8,684 nt of DNA from contig JAEUSE010000026.1 in the NCBI GenBank assembly GCA_016788805.1, positions 1-8,684 on the forward strand, given 5' to 3'. This document shows, piece by piece, positions 6,427-8,684 of this stretch (within the stretch, counting starts at the first letter, position 1; each line of letters begins with the position of its first letter). The notes under the pieces are model-generated. The model did not search any database. It saw only the letters and a list, made by a program, of their open reading frames with translations, and was not told the origin of the DNA. The translations under genes were made by a program, and so were the position numbers. The DNA is from Candidatus Doudnabacteria bacterium. GTDB taxonomy: Bacteria > Patescibacteriota > Doudnabacteria > UBA920.

Positions 6427-6792
6427 CTAAAGGTTAAAAAAGACTTCTAAAAATAATATAAATAGCCCTAAACTGAGAGCCACCCACCAAAATAACAAGT
6501 GTTCTGCTTGTAAATACATGAGAGTTGTGGCCAGAGCACTGACAAGCACCGACTGACGTTTGGCCAGGGTATTCTGCGTTTCCCATACCTGAGGCAACCA
6601 ACGCTGGCGAATGTATATTTGCGCGGGGTACACAGTACAAACAACGGCGCAGAAGAGTAATGTGTAAAAAAGTACTACCACCCACACACTCGCTAACGGT
6701 GTTGTAAAATAGACAACAGAGCAAAGACCAATCCAAAACAATAAAGCAAGCAAGCCGCTGGTAATAACTCTCTGTCTAACTTGTTGCTGCAT
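6427..6792 (-). CDS. Small integral membrane protein, 121 aa, about four helices
   Basis: I do not recognise a family. Starting at ATG 6792 (MQQQVRQR), hydrophobic segments lie at about 9-29, 34-55, 81-95 and 98-119, with a basic loop around 57-80 (IYIRQRWLPQVWETQNTLAKRQ) likely facing the cytoplasm by the positive-inside rule. The chain ends right after the last helix (EVFFNL). An in-frame TTG at 6810 would add six residues, but these codons are the -10 promoter element itself, so ATG 6792 is preferred. The gene starts 24 nt after the EVE gene's stop and precedes the TSP3 gene by 50 nt. Cytosines at 24, 48 and 52 lie in or near helices. It may be a small transport or envelope accessory protein, but nothing in the sequence decides that. 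Confidence 0.75.
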   Translation of the reverse strand: MQQQVRQRVITSGLLALLFWIGLCSVVYFTTPLASVWVVVLFYTLLFCAVVCTVYPAQIYIRQRWLPQVWETQNTLAKRQSVLVSALATTLMYLQAEHLLFWWVALSLGLFILFLEVFFNL

Positions 6793-6798
6793 ATGTAA

Positions 6799-6807
6799 AT
6801 TATACCA
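6799..6807 (-). promoter_or_regulatory. Extended -10 promoter giving a leaderless start for the small membrane protein
   Basis: On the minus strand TGGTATAAT (6807-6799) is a perfect extended -10 element. The last T at 6799 would be -7, placing +1 at or within one base of 6792, the A of the ATG. The -35 position (TTTCTG at 17-nt spacing) is poor. It sits in the 24-nt gap after the EVE gene. It implies a leaderless mRNA for the 121-aa protein and possibly for the TSP3 gene behind it. Confidence 0.55.
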
Positions 6808-6816
6808 CAAACATTC

Positions 6817-7224
6817 TTATACAGAAAGTTTTTGCTGCTTCAACCACGCCACGACACGTGCAGGCACATGCATAGTGGACAAGCGTGACTGAGTCACTAA
6901 GGCAAAGTCCGCAAATAAGCCGCTAGCCTTTACATCTTTAATAGTCGTATATGGTTCCGTGTACTTTTTTAAAAACTTAAAATCTACTAACCAACTTTTT
7001 ACGTCTTTTGGGTCGGGCCGAGAGTTGCCCACTACTTCAGCTAAACCACGTATAGAACCCTCACCTTGGGAATGGTAAATAAAGACCCTATCCCCTTTCT
7101 TCATAGACTTCAGCACCAACACCGCCTGCGGGTTTCGCACCCCGCTCCAGGTAGTGGCCTTTTCTTTGGCGAAATCGTCAATTGAGTACGTCCCGGGATC
7201 GGTTTTTGCTAAAAAATAGTTCAT
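6817..7224 (-). CDS. EVE domain-containing protein
   Basis: 135 residues, essentially one EVE domain (PUA-like fold, PF01878). Characteristic features: MNYFLAKTDPGTYSIDDFAK at the start, W26 then GVRN (28-31), MKKGDRVFIYHS (41-52), GLAEVVGNSRPDP (60-72), and RLSTMHVPARVVAWL near the end. Family members bind modified or flipped bases in DNA or RNA through an aromatic pocket; bacterial ones are found beside restriction or RNA-modification genes. Here it lies next to a DUF559 endonuclease-like gene, but that gene is in its own inverted-repeat cassette, so the proximity may be accidental. ATG 7224 has no Shine-Dalgarno (AT-rich leader). The stop is TAA at 6817-6819. The protein is probably cytoplasmic, and its nucleic-acid target cannot be inferred. 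Confidence 0.93.
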   Translation of the reverse strand: MNYFLAKTDPGTYSIDDFAKEKATTWSGVRNPQAVLVLKSMKKGDRVFIYHSQGEGSIRGLAEVVGNSRPDPKDVKSWLVDFKFLKKYTEPYTTIKDVKASGLFADFALVTQSRLSTMHVPARVVAWLKQQKLSV

Positions 7225-7257
7225 AATAATTACTTTGAAACACGAGTGGATCTGGTT

Positions 7258-7289
7258 CCCCTCCTAGGATAGGAGGGGTTAGGGGTGGT
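7258..7289 (+). repeat. Left inverted-repeat end of the DUF559 cassette
   Basis: Palindrome CCCCTCCTA (7258-7266), 3-nt loop, TAGGAGGGG (7270-7278), then TTAGGGGTGGT reaching 7289. It pairs with the right end in inverted orientation. It contains the DUF559 stop codon (7279-7281) and encodes the final His-Pro. No T-tract follows on the transcribed strand, so it is not a classical terminator. Confidence 0.8.
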
Positions 7290-7635
7290 ACGAGCGTATA
7301 ACCGAAAGTACTCCCTCAATATTAGTCATTACTTCGTGATTCGTAAACCGTACAGTTTTGATATTGTGCTTTTGTAAAAACATATCTCTGCCCATGTCTT
7401 GCTGTGCTCCTAACTCAGAATAATGGCTATCACCATCCAACTCTATGGCTAAACGTAGTTCGGGGAAGTAAAAATCTAAAATGTACAACCCAACTCCATG
7501 CTGTCGACGGAATTTTAATCCATTTGTTTGTCTACCACGCAAGTAACGCCAAAGAAGTTGTTCTGGTTGAGTTGCACACCGACGTAGCTGCTGCCTTATT
7601 TCTTTTCGCGTTGGGTCGCTGTATGTATAGTTCAT
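7279..7635 (-). CDS. DUF559 family endonuclease-like protein (PD-(D/E)XK / Vsr-like)
   Basis: 118 residues, matching the DUF559 family (PF04480), which has a restriction-endonuclease-like fold related to Vsr. Landmarks: a helical start with QPEQLLWRYLRGRQ (23-36), LKFRRQHGVGLYILDFYFPE (40-59), LAIELDGDSHY (62-72), then IKTVRFTNHEVMTNIEGVLSVI (92-113). D54, E65 and D67 with H71 occupy the expected catalytic positions, so nuclease activity is plausible. The biological role of the family is not established. The protein ends in HP encoded inside the left repeat. The start is ATG 7635, preceded by purine-rich sequence, the only gene in the window with a convincing Shine-Dalgarno-like leader. That, with its flanking repeats, sets it apart from its neighbours and suggests a separate origin. 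Confidence 0.92.
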   Translation of the reverse strand: MNYTYSDPTRKEIRQQLRRCATQPEQLLWRYLRGRQTNGLKFRRQHGVGLYILDFYFPELRLAIELDGDSHYSELGAQQDMGRDMFLQKHNIKTVRFTNHEVMTNIEGVLSVIRSYHP

Positions 7636-7651
7636 ACCCCACCTAACCTCC
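7636..7651 (-). promoter_or_regulatory. Shine-Dalgarno-like leader of the DUF559 gene
   Basis: On the minus strand AGGTGG lies at -9 to -4 and GGAGG at -16 to -12 relative to ATG 7635. The other complete genes here start behind AT-rich sequence without such a motif. The G-runs (GGGG, GG, GG, GGGG) could also form a two-tier G-quadruplex in the mRNA. The motif is part of the right inverted repeat, so the cassette carries its own translation signal. Confidence 0.5.
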
Positions 7652-7667
7652 CCTAATTTAGGGGAGG
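7636..7667 (-). repeat. Right inverted-repeat end of the DUF559 cassette
   Basis: Read on the minus strand from 7667: CCTCCCCTAA, one T/A base, TTAGGGGAGG, then TTAGGTGGGGT ending at 7636, directly before the start codon. It shares the central layout (21-nt palindrome, TTAGG, G-rich tail, T) with the left end. Two of the stem differences from the left end are paired so that both hairpins remain perfectly complementary. Confidence 0.8.
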
Positions 7668-7703
7668 GATAAATGCCGTCCTAACATAAGCGCTACCTAG
7701 GTA

Positions 7704-8093
7704 CTAATCTGCATAAAAACCCGAAGTAATGCCTGCCACTACTCCGTACTTAATTTCCAAGTGTCGCATGAGGTAATCGGTATTCGCTTCATCTTGTTGT
7801 GAGTAGAGTAAAAAGTAATGCCCAGACTCCACGGAACACTCCGCTTCCACGGAAACCCCTATACAGTTCTTATACGGCAATACTCGGAGCGGTTGCCCAA
7901 GTAACCGGGACACTTCTTGCTCGGACGTACCAACCTGCACTTGTCGGAATTTCCGGTAGGAATAGCCAGGAGCGTACTCGGTATGCCGGTGCGCGTATAT
8001 ACGAGAACCAACAAGTAAAACGGAAAGTAGTAATACTAGAACAAATACTACAAACAGAGCGACCTTAGCAAGATATTTCAGCTTACTCTTCAT
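7704..8093 (-). CDS. Membrane-anchored small protein with BamE/SmpA-like domain
   Basis: 129 residues from ATG 8093. The N-terminus is basic (MKSKLKYLAK), followed by one strong hydrophobic helix (about 10-30), acting as a signal anchor or uncleaved signal. The extracytoplasmic part (about 35-129) contains FRQVQVGTSEQEVSRLLGQPL (49-69), resembling the helix-turn signature of the SmpA/OmlA/BamE fold (..iG.t..eV...lG.P..), then beta-rich sequence with HYFLLYS and HLEIKY. C77 and C86 may form a disulfide. There is no lipobox. BamE proper belongs to outer-membrane assembly; in a CPR cell the fold more likely serves another envelope task, so only the domain is claimed. An in-frame ATG at 8126 would place charged residues before the anchor and lengthen the overlap with xseB. 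With 8093 the overlap is 11 nt, suggesting translational coupling. Confidence 0.72.
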   Translation of the reverse strand: MKSKLKYLAKVALFVVFVLVLLLSVLLVGSRIYAHRHTEYAPGYSYRKFRQVQVGTSEQEVSRLLGQPLRVLPYKNCIGVSVEAECSVESGHYFLLYSQQDEANTDYLMRHLEIKYGVVAGITSGFYAD

Positions 8094-8289
8094 CGTCCAA
8101 ATCTTTCTTAATTTCTTCAAACTCATTTTCCACTTCTTTGAGTCGAGACTTGAGCGCTTTTATGAGCACTGCGCCTTCCTTCATCTTTTCCAACCCTTTT
8201 TCTACGTCCACTTCTTTTTGGCTTTCAAACCATTTAACAATGGCTTCCAGTTGCCCTAACTGTTCGTTAATTGATTGTTGCTTTGACAT
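8083..8289 (-). CDS. xseB: Exodeoxyribonuclease VII small subunit
   Basis: 68 residues, a typical length for XseB (PF02609). The pattern INEQLGQLEAIVKWFESQ (7-24), VEKGLEKMKEGAVLIKALKSRL (29-50) and EVENEFEEI (52-60) matches the family's helical hairpin with the conserved E-G-L spacing. The C-terminus is acidic (KKDLDDEE). The small subunit coats the large catalytic subunit XseA, which degrades single-stranded DNA to oligonucleotides from either end. xseA is not in the window; it may lie upstream beyond 8684 or elsewhere. The gene starts 12 nt after the Nudix gene's stop and overlaps the next gene by 11 nt, so an operon is likely. The leader before ATG 8289 ends in TTTAATTTT, identical to the sequence before pheT, and has no Shine-Dalgarno. 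Confidence 0.88.
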   Translation of the reverse strand: MSKQQSINEQLGQLEAIVKWFESQKEVDVEKGLEKMKEGAVLIKALKSRLKEVENEFEEIKKDLDDEE

Positions 8290-8301
8290 AAAATTAAATT
8301 A

Positions 8302-8684
8302 TTACTGTACATCATAATACGTTTTTCCGGTTTTATACGCATCCACCGCCAGCGCGTTTGTGTACATAAGCGGCTTCGGGAGATCTTCCATATCATACCA
8401 CTCCCAGCCCTCACACTTGTCCGGCTCTAAATTCTGCAGTTCACCCGATTTCCAGTCTGCCACAAGTCCAATGTTAACAAAATGTTTTGGCGCGAAATGG
8501 GTCGTGTTGCCGGCAAACAAGAATCGAATGTTTTGAATTTCTATTCCCGTTTCTTCTCGAACTTCACGCCTGGCGCAATCTTCAAAGGATTCCATGTACT
8601 CTAAATGTCCGCCGGGAACCCCGAACGTGTCGGTACTTAATTTAGATTTTCGCTTCCCAAACAAAATCTTACCCTCTTTCAATA
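8302..8684 (-). CDS. Nudix hydrolase, 5'-truncated by window end
   Basis: At least 127 codons are visible; the reading frame is open to the window edge and the first family strand is missing, so the true start lies beyond 8684. The TTG at 8682 is not taken as the start. The Nudix box is complete: counting from that TTG, G25, E31, then R39-E-V-R-E-E-T-G-I47, fitting GX5EX7REUXEEXGU. The preceding TDTFGVPGGHLEYMES is typical of MutT-like proteins that hydrolyse nucleoside diphosphate derivatives. The C-terminal part (FVNIGLVADW, CEGWEWYDMEDLPKPL) resembles enzymes described as nucleotide triphosphate diphosphatases. The substrate cannot be fixed from the sequence. It stands first of a probable Nudix-xseB-BamE-like operon and ends in two tandem TAA codons. 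Confidence 0.92.
   Translation of the reverse strand, partial: LKEGKILFGKRKSKLSTDTFGVPGGHLEYMESFEDCARREVREETGIEIQNIRFLFAGNTTHFAPKHFVNIGLVADWKSGELQNLEPDKCEGWEWYDMEDLPKPLMYTNALAVDAYKTGKTYYDVQ

Larger units (their letters stand above)
7258..7667 (-). mobile_element. 410-bp DUF559 cassette bounded by inverted hairpin repeats
   Basis: A single gene enclosed by two 32-nt ends in inverted orientation, 23 of 32 positions identical. The right end abuts the start codon, and the left end contains the stop codon and the last two sense codons. Each end is itself a hairpin (arms 9-10 bp). No transposase and no target-site duplication is visible. The compactness, with repeats touching the ORF at both sides, suggests a unit inserted as a whole between the BamE-like and EVE genes, or one homogenised with relatives elsewhere in the genome. 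Calling it mobile is inference. Confidence 0.5.

Noticed and set aside
6793..6810. TTG start at 6810 for the small membrane protein
   Set aside because: The extra six codons coincide with the extended -10 element; ATG 6792 is the likely start.
7258..7278. Intrinsic terminator after the DUF559 gene
   Set aside because: The hairpin is good but is followed on the transcribed strand by GAACCAGATC, with no T-tract; it matches the opposite-end repeat, so a cassette end is the better explanation.
8094..8126. ATG start at 8126 for the BamE-like protein
   Set aside because: Adds an 11-residue basic extension ahead of a normal signal anchor and a 44-nt overlap with xseB; ATG 8093 gives a typical N-terminus.
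1..8684. Alternative genetic code with UGA as a sense codon (seen in some CPR lineages)
   Set aside because: pheS ends at TGA at the expected family length and no conserved domain needs an in-frame TGA to be read through.

Overview
The window reads as chromosomal DNA of a small-genome bacterium, most likely a Candidate Phyla Radiation (Patescibacteria) member. This is inference from style: tight gene packing, almost no Shine-Dalgarno sequences, a short divergent PheS, a PheT lacking its tRNA-binding domain, and a Thr/Pro-rich thrombospondin-type-3 surface protein next to housekeeping genes. The standard genetic code fits every gene. All twelve genes (ten complete, two cut by the window ends) lie on the minus strand, so transcription runs from high to low coordinates.

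In transcription order: a 5'-truncated Nudix hydrolase (8302-8684), xseB (8083-8289), and an overlapping small membrane-anchored protein with a BamE/SmpA-like domain (7704-8093). Next comes a 410-bp cassette (7258-7667) in which a DUF559 endonuclease-like gene is tightly enclosed by inverted, hairpin-forming repeats. Then follow an EVE-domain protein (6817-7224), a small four-helix membrane protein (6427-6792) with its own apparently leaderless promoter, and a 557-residue membrane-anchored protein with calcium-binding TSP3 repeats and two GspG-like globular domains (4703-6376).

The next block is a phenylalanyl-tRNA synthetase operon with an unusual layout: a free-standing EMAPII/OB-fold tRNA-binding protein (4201-4617), pheS (3072-4100), then a 666-residue PheT (1008-3008) that lacks this same domain. 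It ends at a clear intrinsic terminator (956-988). A new promoter then drives an unrecognised 232-residue protein (190-888) followed by the start of gyrB (1-163).

Three observations stand out. (1) PheT's tRNA-binding domain appears as a separate gene in the pheST operon. (2) Intergenic spacers are built from short-period (7-9 nt) degenerate arrays that start on the stop codon of the preceding gene and repeat it, usually in all three frames; the arrays after the TSP3 gene, the tRNA-binding gene and pheS use three different words. (3) The DUF559 gene sits in a minimal element whose end hairpins show compensatory base changes. I see no tRNA, rRNA, CRISPR array or classical transposase, and no gene-free stretch over 300 bases.
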